Of a DNA stretch of 64,000 nt, positions 50,245 to 61,178 are shown one piece after another. A program made the position numbers and the translations under genes. Position 1 is the first letter of the stretch; every line of letters begins with the position of its first letter. The notes beneath the pieces are model-generated. The model did not search any database. It was not told the DNA's origin and saw only the letters and a list, made by a program, of their open reading frames with translations. Source of the DNA: Abelmoschus esculentus (lineage: Eukaryota; Streptophyta; Magnoliopsida; Malvales; Malvaceae); contig JAUCBN010000016.1 of NCBI GenBank assembly GCA_035048815.1, forward strand, positions 7,680,501-7,744,500. Reading direction: 5' to 3'.

Positions 50245-51729
50245 GGGTTAACTACTGCGGAGGTCACGTTTGTTTACCCCCAGACAAATTTAGTCACTGA
50301 TTTTGAAATTGAACCAGTATAGTCACGTACGTTTTCGGCCTGTAAACTTATGGTCACTCTGACGTTAAAATCCGTGAAGTGTTAACGGGAAGATGATTTA
50401 ACATAATAAAAAAAGGGTAAATTACCTAAATAGTCAGTAAATAATTATCTTATTTTTATTTTATCTTTAATTTAACCATTAAAATTTAAATTTTTATAAT
50501 TTTACCATCTTCTTAAACTAATTTTCTGATGACTGCCCAAGGGAAAAAAAACTCAAACTTACAGCACGAGATGCTTCTTAAGGTGTTGAAAAGGCCACAA
50601 ACCCAGAACCCTTACTAATCCCACTAGGATCATGCATAACCTACAAAGTTTTCAAGGGAAAAGCTAACTTAAAAATTAAATGAACAAAGACAATAGCTAG
50701 TGTCAGCAGTAAACAAAGAGTATCATTCACAAACCTTGCACGAAATAATGGTACCAAACTCAGAAAACAGTTCCGTTAGTGCCTCGTCATCAATACTGTC
50801 ATCTAAGTTTTTAATGATAAATTCAAACCCTGAAATTTATCAAAAGCTTCCTTCGAAGTCTGTTTATATCGGGCTTTACGCTCGTTCTTTCTTTCAGTCT
50901 TCTTCAAGGCTTTTTCAACATACCACTCTTTTTCTTTAAACTTCTTTCCATTAAGAGCTTCAACACCCTTAGCAACAGCAACATCATTTTCAAAGTTGAC
51001 AAATCTAAAACCCTTTGACTTCCCATTTGCATCCCTCATTATTACAACATTAGTAATTTCACCATATACACCAACAATTGTTTTCAAATCTTCATCAGTT
51101 GTAGACTCAAAAAGATTTTTCAGGTAAACATTATTGAATTTGGTCTTATCCAAAGCAGTGTCTCTTTCCTGCTTACGAAGGAAAGGTCCAACATAAACTT
51201 GCTTGTCATTAATCAACATACCATTTAATTTATCAATTGCATTTTGAACAGATTCTTCATTTTCAAATTGCACAGAACCATAGCCTTTAGACTGGTCAAG
51301 ACCATCAGCGGCTATCTTGCAAGAAAAGATGTTACCAAATGTAGAAAAAGTATCATGTAATTCTTTGTGGTCAATAGACTTGTCCAAGTTTTGCAGTTGA
51401 AACAAAAATCAGAGTAGGTAAACATTGACAACCAAAAATACCACACGGGAAAGCCTTGAAGAAGATGGTAAAATTATAAAAATTTAAATTTTAATAGTTA
51501 AATTAAAGATAAAATAAAAATAAGATAATTATTTAGTGACTATTTAGGTAATTTATCCTTTTTTTATTATGCCAAATCATCTTCCCGTTAACACTTCACG
51601 TCTTTTAACGTCAGAGTGATCATAAGTTTACAGCCCGAAAACGTACGTGGCCATACTGGTTCATTTTAAAAATCAGTGACTAAATTTGTATTAGGGGCAA
51701 ACAAACGTGACCTCCGCAGTAATTAACCC
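50245..51729. mobile_element. Pack-MULE carrying a poly(A)-binding protein gene piece
   Basis: 1485 bp with terminal inverted repeats of about 265 bp (GGGTTAACTACTGCGGAGG at left, CCTCCGCAGTAATTAACCC at right). It is flanked by an exact 9-bp duplication TTATTTTAA at 50236-50244 and 51730-51738, diagnostic for Mutator-like elements. There is no transposase. The interior is a captured piece of a host gene including an intron, so capture was from genomic DNA rather than mRNA. Confidence 0.93.
50563..51405 (-). pseudogene. Captured poly(A)-binding protein fragment
   Basis: Poly(A)-binding proteins bind mRNA tails through four RRM domains. The minus strand carries the second RRM (NLDKSIDHKELHDTFSTFG, RNP1-like KGYGSVQF, KLNGMLINDKQVYVGPFLRK), the third RRM (TKFNNVYLKNLFESTTDEDL, KGFRFVNF) and the linker FDKFQGLNL. 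A one-base loss shifts frame there, and the reading continues as DDSIDDEALTELFSEFGTI to a donor at 50734/50735. A 94-bp intron follows, then an exon at 50563-50640 (DPSGISKGSGFVAFSTP) with an in-frame stop. RNP1 positions are altered (GF to GS, GFGF to GFRF), so it is not a working RNA-binding protein. Confidence 0.9.
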
Positions 51730-51835
51730 TTATTTTAATTGTTTCCCCAAAGTAGCCTTACTAGCCTAATTTAGTTCGGCCGAACCTTAACCCACTTGAT
51801 TAACTTCTAGGCCTAAATTTTGGGCGTTACATCTA
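51730..51835. repeat. LTR terminus right of the Pack-MULE
   Basis: Reads 'agttcggccgaacctt', 'aggcctaaattttgggcgttaca', like the chromovirus LTR ends at 50126 and 37323. Confidence 0.5.
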
Positions 51836-52183
51836 ATCTAAAATTTACTAACTCGAATCATATTCAAATAATAATTAGATTCACATGGGGTTTTAACAAT
51901 GAGTTCTAGACAGTCGCAATATGGCGATCGCACATGGCCTAAAATTTTAATAAATTACATTCATTAGATGATATTAATCTTAAAACTCACTATAAAAATT
52001 TTAAAATACTTTTAATAAAAGATGAGTTATTTGTTAAGCTGAAATTATTGATAAAGTTTTTACCTAAAGAAAAATTAAGAGTAGTAAAGTTATGAAGATT
52101 TTTAAAACGTTATAATTGTTTCTCACATGTATTAATTGCTTGTAGAATCTTATTGACTATTTCTATTACTATTGTTTTTATAG

Positions 52184-53749
52184 TTTTAAGACCCGAATTC
52201 GGATCTAAGTATCAGGTTAACTCGAAATGTTGAACTCTGATATTTAGGCATCGTGTTAAAGTTTTGGGCCTTAGGCTTTGGGCCTTAAGTTGTTGTTGGG
52301 CTTTCGGAGTTTAAGTTTGGGGATATTTTGGTAAATGCATAAAGAGAATAAAAATGAAAGAAGGGGTTTATGGTTTTCTGTAGAGATGATATCATCTCTT
52401 TTCCCATTTTTCTTTACTTCTTTCTCCCTCATTTGCAAGAGAAGAAACCTAGAAAAAAGTCACATCTTTGTTGTGTTGGTTTGGTGAGAAAAGGGGTTTT
52501 ATGAGTGCAGGTTTGTGGAAGAGCGGGATGAAAGTTTTGGAAGCTTAAATCCCAGTTTTCTAATACTTTTAAGTTCTAAGAATATTCTCCAATAGTTTAT
52601 TATCGTGGGTTTGTCTTCCCTTTATAGAGAAAGAGGTTGGAAAACCTTCCAAAAGCTTTGCAGAAGAGAAAGCTTGAAGGGAGAAGGAGGACATGGTTGT
52701 TGTGCTATTGGCTAAGGTTGGTACTCTCCAACTTTTTAACATCATGCATTTCATAAATTTAGGTATGGTTGCATGCTTGATGCTTGCTTGATATGCTTGT
52801 TAGCTTAAAATATTCTTTAATGGTGAATTGTAATATTGTTGATGAACTTGAGTAAAATGAGTATAATCTTGCTTAGAATCATACCCATAACATATACGAA
52901 TGATGAGAAAATCAACCATGTAGGTGAGTTGAAAATTTTGGTGAATTCTCACCAGACCTGCACTTTCGAGTAGGGGTGCTTATACAAAGAGGTCCCATAT
53001 CGCTATGCTAGAATGTCAAAGTGGGAAAGTTATGAAGGGCTTATGATACGTCATACCCGTGTACCAATAAGCCCCACTTGATTCAAATTCTAAAGATGTT
53101 TTTCGATACCAGTAGGCAAGGGCATACTGATACCATTGTTACATTGGATTTTGGCATAAAGGCGTGTATCGATACGCCAAGTAGGCATATCGATACCAGC
53201 TTAGTAAAGTACCAATACGGGTTTGGACTATATCGATACAGATAGGTTTGACCTTGGTCTTTTCATAGTTATTTATCTTAGTATATCGATACGCAAAGGA
53301 GGCGTATCGATACCCCATATATGCGTATCGGTAATCGTTGGATAATCTATCCAAAAATTAACACTTTCTTTTGGGGCTCTATAATTCGGGATAAGGAGTC
53401 TTAGGGATCTCTTAGGGTGTAAAATGAATACTATAATCAATAAATTATAATTTTAGCCTCATTTAAGTGATAAAGTGCTAAACACATGATAACCGGTATG
53501 TAATTGTTATGTGATGGTAACCAAATGGGTATTGATGATATAAATGTGTTGTACGGTAAGCTAGGGGCCTTGCTTAGTGCTGATGGGTTACCTATAATTA
53601 TATTATTATGCCATTAGTTCAGTCACCCTTTATATATATGATCAAAGTGTTGCAACACTTGAATACTTTCCGAACGTAGGATCTCGATGCTTAGTGGACG
53701 CGGGCGCTGGTCGTAGTGTATGATTCTGATGCTTAATGGCCACGGGCCA

Positions 53750-53780
<31 letters not shown>

Positions 53781-54337
53781 CGATATATGGACTTGAGATG
53801 ATGTTTGGACTTCTCTTGACATGTATCTACTATGTGTTGATAAGCATGCATGGATGATATTCTGTGTTTAGGAGGATATGGTAGCATCATTGTACTCATG
53901 CCATGTCATCATTCATGTTTCTTATGCTTATTTATGATGTATGTGATATGAACCGGTTGGTTGAGTACCCATTGAGATTCTGTAGCTCAGCATTTCGAAG
54001 TATATTTTTTTGCATAGGTTAAGAGAAGCTTTGGATCGGGGGAGCACCATCGTGATTGGTTTCAGCATTAGCTAGATGTAAGAGTAATTTTATTAGATGT
54101 AATGAGCCATGTACTTGTAGGACTCTTATTTTAATTGTCTAGAGTCGAATGTTTTAAACGAATTTATATTATGGAGCTCATTTTTTTTGGCTTTGTTGAT
54201 TATGACTTGGTTTAAATTTAATAGACTTATTTTGTTTTGAGACTTGAAACTATTGCTTATGGACTTTTGATTTGAAAAACTTTGGAACACGGGTTTGGGC
54301 AGGAGGCCTAATGTGACACCAGGTCGAGGGTGTTACA
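52184..54337 (+). mobile_element. Solo LTR inside the hAT relic
   Basis: 2154 bp, same family as 14565-16725 in the opposite orientation. Ends 'gagggtgttaca'. Flanks are TATAG (52179-52183) and TACAG (54338-54342), a 5-bp duplication with one substitution. The first base pair of the LTR has decayed from TG. Contains a TATCGATA cluster at 53100-53340 and a (TA)n run at 53752-53780. Confidence 0.82.
53752..53780. repeat. (TA)n microsatellite in the solo LTR
   Basis: About 14 TA units. Expected to be unstable in length. Confidence 0.8.
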
Positions 54338-54524
54338 TACAGAACGAAGCTTTCTAAAATTAAAGTTGTTGAAGTTATATTTACGAACAACTATGTCGCG
54401 AGAAAGACTAAATGAAGTTGCTTTGATAACAATCGAAAGTGATTTTTTAGAAGAAATTGATTTTAAAAGTGTTGTAGATGATTTTGCTTCAAAACATGCA
54501 AAAAGAAATTCAGTTTTTAAATAA

Positions 54525-55205
54525 AAATGTTTGATTTCTAGATGTTTAAGTCAATTTTGTAATATTTTCCGTAATATATTTTTTTTGAAAAAAACCTTAT
54601 ATCTCTTATCAATTCTAAATTAAGGGACCCATTTTAATAAATTTTATAAAGGTCCTAAAATCTTTAAACCGTAGGTTTCAATATCTGTTTGTACCGATAA
54701 GAAAACACAGACTCGTGCAAACTAGAAGAACAATTTCTTATTCTTTTTGGATAAGTAGTAGAAGAAGAACAAATCCATGTCTTACTAAAAGTTGGTAAAA
54801 AAAACAAAGGATTCTTCGAAAGTCGGCCGAATAGAAATTTAATATAATTGTATTGAGTAATGAACGGTTGCACATGTAGCCATGTGAACCTTATAGAGTT
54901 CCATTTAAGACAATGATTTTCTAATCTGTTTTCATTAAGTCATTGAACTTACAGGCAAAACCCAACATTGTAGGCACGGATTAAATATTGGGGATCATTT
55001 TCAAATCTCATGTTATTCATATAGTGAAGCAACATTTCAAAAAGAAATTGTTTATTTACCCTGTTTTCTGGATTATTTGTTCGGGTCTGCATATGCTGAA
55101 GTCATTAGATTGGTTGCTTCTGATATAAACAAAGAAGAGAGATGGAAATCTTGGAGAATCTACAATTTAAAAGAAATTGTGAGGGTCAGGTGCATTAGTT
55201 TCTTC
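54525..55205. other. Intergenic DNA upstream of the small gene
   Basis: No gene or clear repeat recognised. The last few hundred bases are the likely promoter of the gene at 55250. Confidence 0.35.
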
Positions 55206-55213
55206 TATAAAAG
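55206..55213 (+). promoter_or_regulatory. TATA box of the small gene
   Basis: CTATAAAAG 37-44 bp before the ATG at 55250. If used, the 5' leader would be very short (about 10-15 nt). Confidence 0.5.
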
Positions 55214-55249
55214 AAGTACCTAATCAAAGGCAAAGGAGGACTAGAAAAG

Positions 55250-55609
55250 ATGGAGAAGAAAACCAGAAGCAGCCCCAAGGTACTGAAGAGCAGTGCGTTT
55301 TGCATGCCAGGATTCAAAGGCAACAACAAAAACAAACGTTTATCGCCAACGACCTTACTAGAACGATTCCGTGTAGCAGTTTTTCGCCTGATAATGATAT
55401 CAGCTCTCGGCAAGGCCTCGCATCATCACTGTAGCACATCGAATTCGAGCCCCCCACGAAAATATTACCCAGCTGATGCTCATCACAGCGAAGCTGTTGC
55501 AGATTGTATCGAATTCATCAAGAAGTCTTCCGGTGATGCCAGAGCTGGCAGTTCAAACACAGATGCCAGTGTCAATACTGAAATAGTCATGCCAGTTCCA
55601 GTTGTGTGA
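55250..55609 (+). CDS. Small plant protein, Josephin-like annotation class
   Basis: Uninterrupted 119-aa frame with no intron. A basic N-terminal part (MEKKTRSSPKVLKS, KGNNKNKRLSP) is followed by LLERFRVAVFRLIMIS, which could be a short hydrophobic or amphipathic helix. The conserved-looking motif DAHHSEAVADCIEFIKKSS lies at about residues 77-95, and the tail is Ser/Asn-rich. The A-(V/I)-x-DCIEFI motif resembles small plant proteins that databases call Josephin-like. They do not contain the catalytic Josephin triad as far as I can see here. Function unknown. Codon usage and the nearby TATA box support a real gene. Confidence 0.65.
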   Translation: MEKKTRSSPKVLKSSAFCMPGFKGNNKNKRLSPTTLLERFRVAVFRLIMISALGKASHHHCSTSNSSPPRKYYPADAHHSEAVADCIEFIKKSSGDARAGSSNTDASVNTEIVMPVPVV

Positions 55610-56489
55610 TGTAATTATTTTCATGAATATAAATGCGAGTTTGCTTTATGTTAAACTTCTAGTTTTAGTTTGAAGGTTTGGCTAATGTATAATTTAAGGT
55701 TTGAGAACGTAGATTTGTAAATTGTGTACGAAAATCTACAGGAGTTCACAGAAACCTTTTTTTAAGTTTTAGAAGCAGAATTTAAACGTTCTTTTGCTCT
55801 TACATTTCCAAGTCCATCACTGGTTTTGTATTGGTTTTAACTTGGAATTTCTCATAGCCCCAACAGCCCCAACATAGAATAATTGTTTTGATTGGAGCTA
55901 TCATCCATATGTCCAATAAATGCTGCCCTTTCAAAGAGGATATTATCCTTTATTGTATGTCCCGGTCCAATTCAAAGGGCTATTGATGGAAAAGTATGGG
56001 AAACTTGAGTGCCTGAGCATGCCAGCATATTTAATTTCAAATCCTTGAATTGGTTCATTCATTTAACAATTGCTAGGGAACTAATTAATAAGCACATTGC
56101 AAACAAAGTACACAATCTTGTATTTCTTCTAGCTAAAAGTAGAACCATGCCCATTATAGCAACAATATCATCTATCAGGTTTCAGCAGCTTCCACCTGGG
56201 TCAAGCCGACCTTAGTCCGAATCAAGAGACCAGCTGTGAACCCAAGCTATGGTTTTTCAGAAATGTGACATCCCACACGACTGATAAAGTTCCAAGCTAA
56301 TCCTATCACTTAAGTAGGACAATCTTGCCCAATAGCCACTGTTCAAGAGCTTCAAATGAGGTACATAGAATTTTATACTTCACAAATGCTGAAATGATCA
56401 ATAACTAGAACAAATCATCACCTGCTCTGATTCACTATGAACCTTCTCTTATGTGAAGATCCTCTTTGAGGCTGGGTTGAGGATCGACG
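55610..56489. other. 3' flank and intergenic DNA
   Basis: AATAAA-like sequence near 55625 may serve polyadenylation of the small gene. No other gene recognised. Confidence 0.35.
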
Positions 56490-57640
56490 TTCATATTGCT
56501 CAGTGCTCTCCATAACCCCCTTGGCTCAAGGAAGAACGGGGACGGCTATTTGACGGCGTCCCGCGTCCCCGACACGTTTCCGAGACGGGATGGTGCGGGG
56601 ACGGCTGGGGACGTACTGGAACGGTCAACACTTACCAGAAACAGTCAACACTCGCCGGGGACGGTCAATGCTCAGCAGGACGTATCCGAGACGTCTCGGG
56701 GATTATTTTCTATTTTTCCAATGGATTTTTACTCCTTTTCTCGCCGGTCATAGTTTTAACAGATTCGCTCTTGCTTTTCCTTCTCTGTCTCTACGCAACA
56801 CAAAGAATCGAAACGGAAAACAAAGAAAAAGAAGCTCGGAGAGACTAAGAGTTGAAGAAGATGAATAGTAAAGAAAACGTGTGAAAATTCCTTTAATTTT
56901 TTTGTGGGTCCATTATTTGAAAACTCATTTTATTTTAATAAAAAACAAAATTATTTGTTATTTAAATTTTATTATTATTAGTTATTCATCAAACTATATT
57001 ATTATGATTTTTTTTTATTTTTTTTATTAAAATAATTATATCATTAATATTAGGACTGAAACACTTAATTTAGACTAAAAAATTAATTTTAATACTAATT
57101 TTAATATAAATAAATATAAAAAATAAATTTTATTTATAATAATTATTTTATAGTAACTGAATATTTTAGATAAAATATATAATAGATAATAGTTGATGAT
57201 CGTAAAATATATATTTTAAAAATTTAAGAAAACCAAAGAATTAATCTTAAACTTAATTTCAATTTTACGAGTAACTTAATTTTACTTGTAGTATTTTATT
57301 TTTATTGGTTACTTTAAATATTTTATGATTGAAATGTAAATATATTTTTATAATAGAATCTATATATATGTTTTGTATTATTTTATTTTCCATGAAAAAA
57401 ATCATATTATTCATGAATGAGTATTAATTACTTTATGTAATTATGTGTATTTTATTAAAAGCAATATTATTTTTATTTTAATTTTTATTATTATTTTGTT
57501 TATTATTATATAATATTATTTTATATTTGTCGTATTCTTGCCGTATCATATCCTATAATTTTTAAAACTTTTTGTTTTCTGTCCTCGTTCTCGTATTCGT
57601 CCCTATATCCGTATCAGTGCTCAGTTCTCTCCATAATAGA
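56490..57640. mobile_element. Possible DNA transposon with GC-rich head
   Basis: Bounded by a direct repeat TGCTCAGTGCTCTCCATAA (56497-56515) and TGCTCAGTTCTCTCCATAA (near 57617-57637). The first 200 bp are strikingly GC-rich with many CGGGGACG, CGTCCC and CGAGACG words. The last 100 bp carry C-to-T-decayed versions (TCGTCCCTA, CTCGTTCTCG). Between lies an AT-rich core without coding sequence. The head-and-tail motif pattern resembles subterminal repeats of a hAT or CACTA derivative. No terminal inverted repeat confirmed. Confidence 0.45.
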
Positions 57641-57781
57641 GAGAACCGAATAATATGATTCTTCTAGGCTTGACATAACAAATATATCTGAGAAGTTGAA
57701 TAAAAAATTATTCATAGAGAGAACTGAATTTAATTAAATGATGAGACTTTTGGAGTCTTATATATTTATAATGAAAGCTTT
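57641..57781. other. Spacer
   Basis: Short unique-looking sequence between two transposon-derived segments. Confidence 0.3.
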
Positions 57782-58012
57782 TAGTGGTGTGCATTTGGTT
57801 TGGTTAATTTGGTTAATCGATCGAACCGAAATTATTTCGGTTAATTCGGTCGGTTAATTTTTGATAAATTCAGTTAACGGTTACTTTTTTTATAATTCGG
57901 TTATTAGTTAATTCGGTTCGAAATCGGTTAATTAACCGAATTAACCGAAATTATATATATTAAATATTATATATATTATATATTTATTTTTAGTCATTTA
58001 ACTTTTAAAATA

Positions 58013-59076
58013 TGTAGAACTAATGTTTTGATATAATAATTGAAAAATAGTTTTGGACTAATTTGAAAAGATTGCAAAAATGGTTCTTATGTCCAAACTA
58101 GTTGAAAATATATTTAAGATATTTTTGAGTGACTTTAAATATGTTTTAAACGATTTAAAGAAACCAAATAAGTGTTTTTAACCCTGCTGTTTCGATACAC
58201 CCTTAAGGTGTTTCGATACCTATTCTTTAATACCATGGTTTCAAAGGCAAAACCACAGTGGTATCGATACTGGTATCGATACCTTTTTGCCACTGTGATG
58301 CTCTATTTTGAACCCTGTTTCGAAACACCCCCAATGGTCAAAACAATTTTATAAAAAACCCCAACGGCTAGGAGCGGTATTGATACCGGTATCGATACCA
58401 GTTCTTAAATGCAGGTCAACGGCTATTTCCCAAAGAGGGTGTTTCGAAACAGCTCTCACGTATTTCGATACCACCTGTACCAGAAGAGGAAATAAGCCTT
58501 GTAATCAGCTCTAAACGGCTCCAAACCAATCCCAACGGTCACCAACAGCTAGAACCTCATTTGGGATGATAAAAGGAAGCCTCAAGCATCAAGAGAAGAC
58601 TAATGCTTCACTTGTAACAACATTATGATCAAGAAATTGTCTGAGTGCTTAATTTCCTATTATTTGGGTAGACAAACACTTGTGAGCTCAATTGTCAATA
58701 TATGCTCAAGTGTAATTAGGATTTGGGTGAGTGCTTAGTTGCAAACATTAACCTTATTAAAAGGATTCAAGTTTGCTAAGTTTCTTCTTGGTTGAGTGAA
58801 TTCCCAAAGTTCGGTTTTGAACTTTGGATGCTAGATTCGGGTTTGAGTCTAGGATTGTAAGGTTATCCCTTTGGCCTTAAAAGGTTGAAATTCTTAGTGA
58901 ATTTGGAAATCCTTAGTGGGAAGCTAAGATAGTGGATGTAGGTGCTTGTTCGAAGGCCGAACCACTCTAAAATCATTGTGTTATCTTTTGCTTCCACAAC
59001 CAACCACCCAAAGTGTTCTTTCTCCATCAAATTGGCAAGTTAATCGGTTGTGCATCGAGCCACTCCAAGCTTAACA
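58013..59076 (+). repeat. 5' LTR of the Copia element
   Basis: TGTAGAACTAATG to CTTAACA, 1064 bp. Carries palindromes GGTATCGATAC, CCGGTATCGATACC and TTTCGAAAC-type words between 58190 and 58480. Confidence 0.92.
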
Positions 59077-59078
59077 AT

Positions 59079-59090
59079 TGGTATCAGAGC
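59079..59090 (+). other. Primer-binding site, initiator tRNA-Met
   Basis: TGGTATCAGAGC, a perfect match to the usual plant primer site, two bases after the 5' LTR. Confidence 0.92.
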
Positions 59091-59168
59091 GAGGCTCAAT
59101 CGAGGAGGATTAACATCCTATTGACAAGATCCGGAGAGCTCGACCATTTTACAATCAACCGACATTTC

Positions 59169-60650
59169 ATGGCTCAATCCATTGACAAACCACCTTTCTT
59201 TGACGGGTCCAACTATTCCTAATGGAAGATAAGGATGAAGTATTTCATCAACTCTAGAGACTAAAAGCTATGAGATATAGTTGAAGATGGACCATTTGTG
59301 CCAAAAGGAATAAAGGCGGAATGGAGCGTGGAAGATCGCAAGAAGATGGTGCTTAATCACAAAGCCTTGCACATTCTTGTTTGTGCATTCCATCCAAGCA
59401 TCTATGAGGAGATATCTTCTTGTGATAGTGCCAAGGAAGTTTGGGACAAGCTAGAAGTCACATACGAAGGAACAAACGAAGTAAAGGAGATCAAGATTGG
59501 ACTCCTCAACCAAGAGTATGAGAACTTCAAGATGAATCCGGAAGAGGACATAGCAAAGATGTTTGATCGTTTCTCCATCATCACCAATGGACTTAGAGGA
59601 TATGGAGAGATCATTTCAGAGGAGAAGCTTGTTCGTAAGCTCATCTATTCCCTTCCCGAGTCATGAGACTCGAAAAGGACCGCCATCATCGAAGCCAAAA
59701 ATCTAAAGACACTCAAGCTTGATGAACTCATGGGGTCACTCCTCACACATCAAATCATGATGAAAGAAAGACAAGAGGAGAAGAAGAAGGAAGAGATTAG
59801 AGCGATGGGGAAGAAGAAGGTTCAAGAGCTTGGTGTAAATGTCAACACCGTTGCTCTAAAATCCTCCAAGTGCATCCACTTTGAAGATTCAAGTGAGGAG
59901 GATAGTGAAGAAGATGAAGAGCTTGCCCAACTCTTCATTGACTTCGATCGATTCGTGAGGAACACAAATAGAAAATCCTCAAAGCACGAATCCAAGAAGA
60001 AGATGAAGGACTCCCACAAGTCAATCAAAAGGGGATCATCTTCCAAGAAGCAAGCAAATGTGGCTACATGGAGTGATGATGACTCCACCGAAAATGAAGA
60101 AGCCAACCTATGCTTGATGGCCCTCAATGTGGGGGAGGTAACTTCTAACTCATCTTGTTTAAATTCATATTCATTTGATGAGTTACAAGAAGCCTATGAT
60201 AAATTGGCTTTTAAGTTCAAGGCTTCATTTTCTAAAATCAAAAGGATGATTTCAAAGCTTAAATTAGAAAATGATTTACTTTCAAAAATCAATTTCGAAA
60301 TTGAAGCAAAATTAAAAGATTTTAAGCTTAAAGTTTTGGATTTACAAAATTTGCTTCAAAAGATGGAAAAAGATCATCAAATGGCTCTAGATGATCTTAA
60401 GAAGGAAAAAGATTTGATTTCCAAAGAACTTCAAAAGAAAAATGATGTGGGAAAATCAAATTTTTATTTGAAACAATCTAGTGCCCCTAGATTTGAAAAT
60501 GAAAAATGTTTTAGAAGTGTTTGGATCCCAAAAGGACTAATAACTTCAACAAATAGAGATGAAATTAAACAATTGATTCCTAAGGGGACTAAATTATGTT
60601 CTTCTAATGCTAAAGGATCCAAAGCAATTTGGATACCAAAAATTACTTGA
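59169..60650 (+). pseudogene. Copia (Sirevirus-type) gag with nonsense mutations
   Basis: Starts MAQSIDKPPFFDGSNYS, then hits a stop where family members have the next aromatic residue. Further stops fall near 59263, 59271 and 59664. Between them is the UBN2 gag core (HKALHILVCAFHPSIYEEIS, AKEVWDKLEVTYEGTNEVKE, EKLVRKLIYSLPES). The 3' part from 59730 is open for 306 codons: acidic and Lys/Ser-rich low-complexity, then a long coiled coil (ENDLLSKINFEIEAKLKDFK). No zinc knuckle and no link to pol. Gag builds the particle. This copy is not functional as read. Confidence 0.85.
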
Positions 60651-61178
60651 TTGTTTCATTTTAGGTGTGCTGAAGGTATGAGTATCAAAGTGCAAGATTA
60701 AGGGGGAGCTCCATACACACAAGTAGGACACTTGAAGAAGGAACGCTTCACATCCTACCTTTGACTCAAGTGTGGTAAAATTTTTAGTTGAATTTGTGTT
60801 TATTTGCTTACTTTTGTTTTATTTCAACTAGTTTATCATATATGTTGGACTAACACTTAGTGATGCCTTGAGTAAGGGGAAGTTTTTGTTTTCATAACCA
60901 ATGTTTTGATATTTAATTTTTCAACAATTGATATCTTTCAAATTCTCCTATGTTATGAGCTTTAAAGTTTTTCAAACTTGGTTTGAACCATTTTTGATAT
61001 AATAAAAAGGGGGAGAATGTTATGAAAAATTGCTTTTCAAAGACTTGACAAATGGATAAGAGAGAACTTTAAATGATTTGATTCTTTAATTCTCTTATTT
61101 AAATTTTGTTTGATAAAGGGGGAGCAATCTTAAAAACAAATTTTCAAGTTAGTTTTATTATATCAAAAAGAGGGAGAT
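60651..61178 (+). other. Non-coding 3' interior with repeated polypurine tracts
   Basis: Three GGGGGAG runs and a final AAAAAGAGGGAGA before the LTR. Open frames are absent. Confidence 0.7.

Larger units (their letters stand above)
51840..54524 (+). pseudogene. hAT transposase C-terminal relic, split by a solo LTR
   Basis: The upstream part (about 51860-52183) reads, near its end, as ACRILLTISITIVFI in one frame. The downstream part (54338-54524) continues with RSFLKLKLLKLYLRTTMSRE and ends FASKHAKRNSVFK. This is the hAT dimerisation domain, which normally has RILLTxPVTVASAERSFSKLKxxK. The solo LTR 52184-54337 sits exactly between the two halves, and taking out it and one target copy restores the frame. 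Upstream parts have other stops, so the gene was already decaying. Confidence 0.82.

Noticed and set aside
50803..51405. A functional PABP gene
   Set aside because: Only two RRMs and part of a third are present, with a frameshift, a stop and altered RNP1 residues, all inside Mutator-type termini.
56496..56868. Two overlapping open frames in GC-rich DNA
   Set aside because: High GC removes stop codons by composition. The sequence is repeats of CGGGGACG words.
59730..60650. A host coiled-coil gene of 306 codons
   Set aside because: It lies between the two LTRs of a Copia element and follows its UBN2 gag core.
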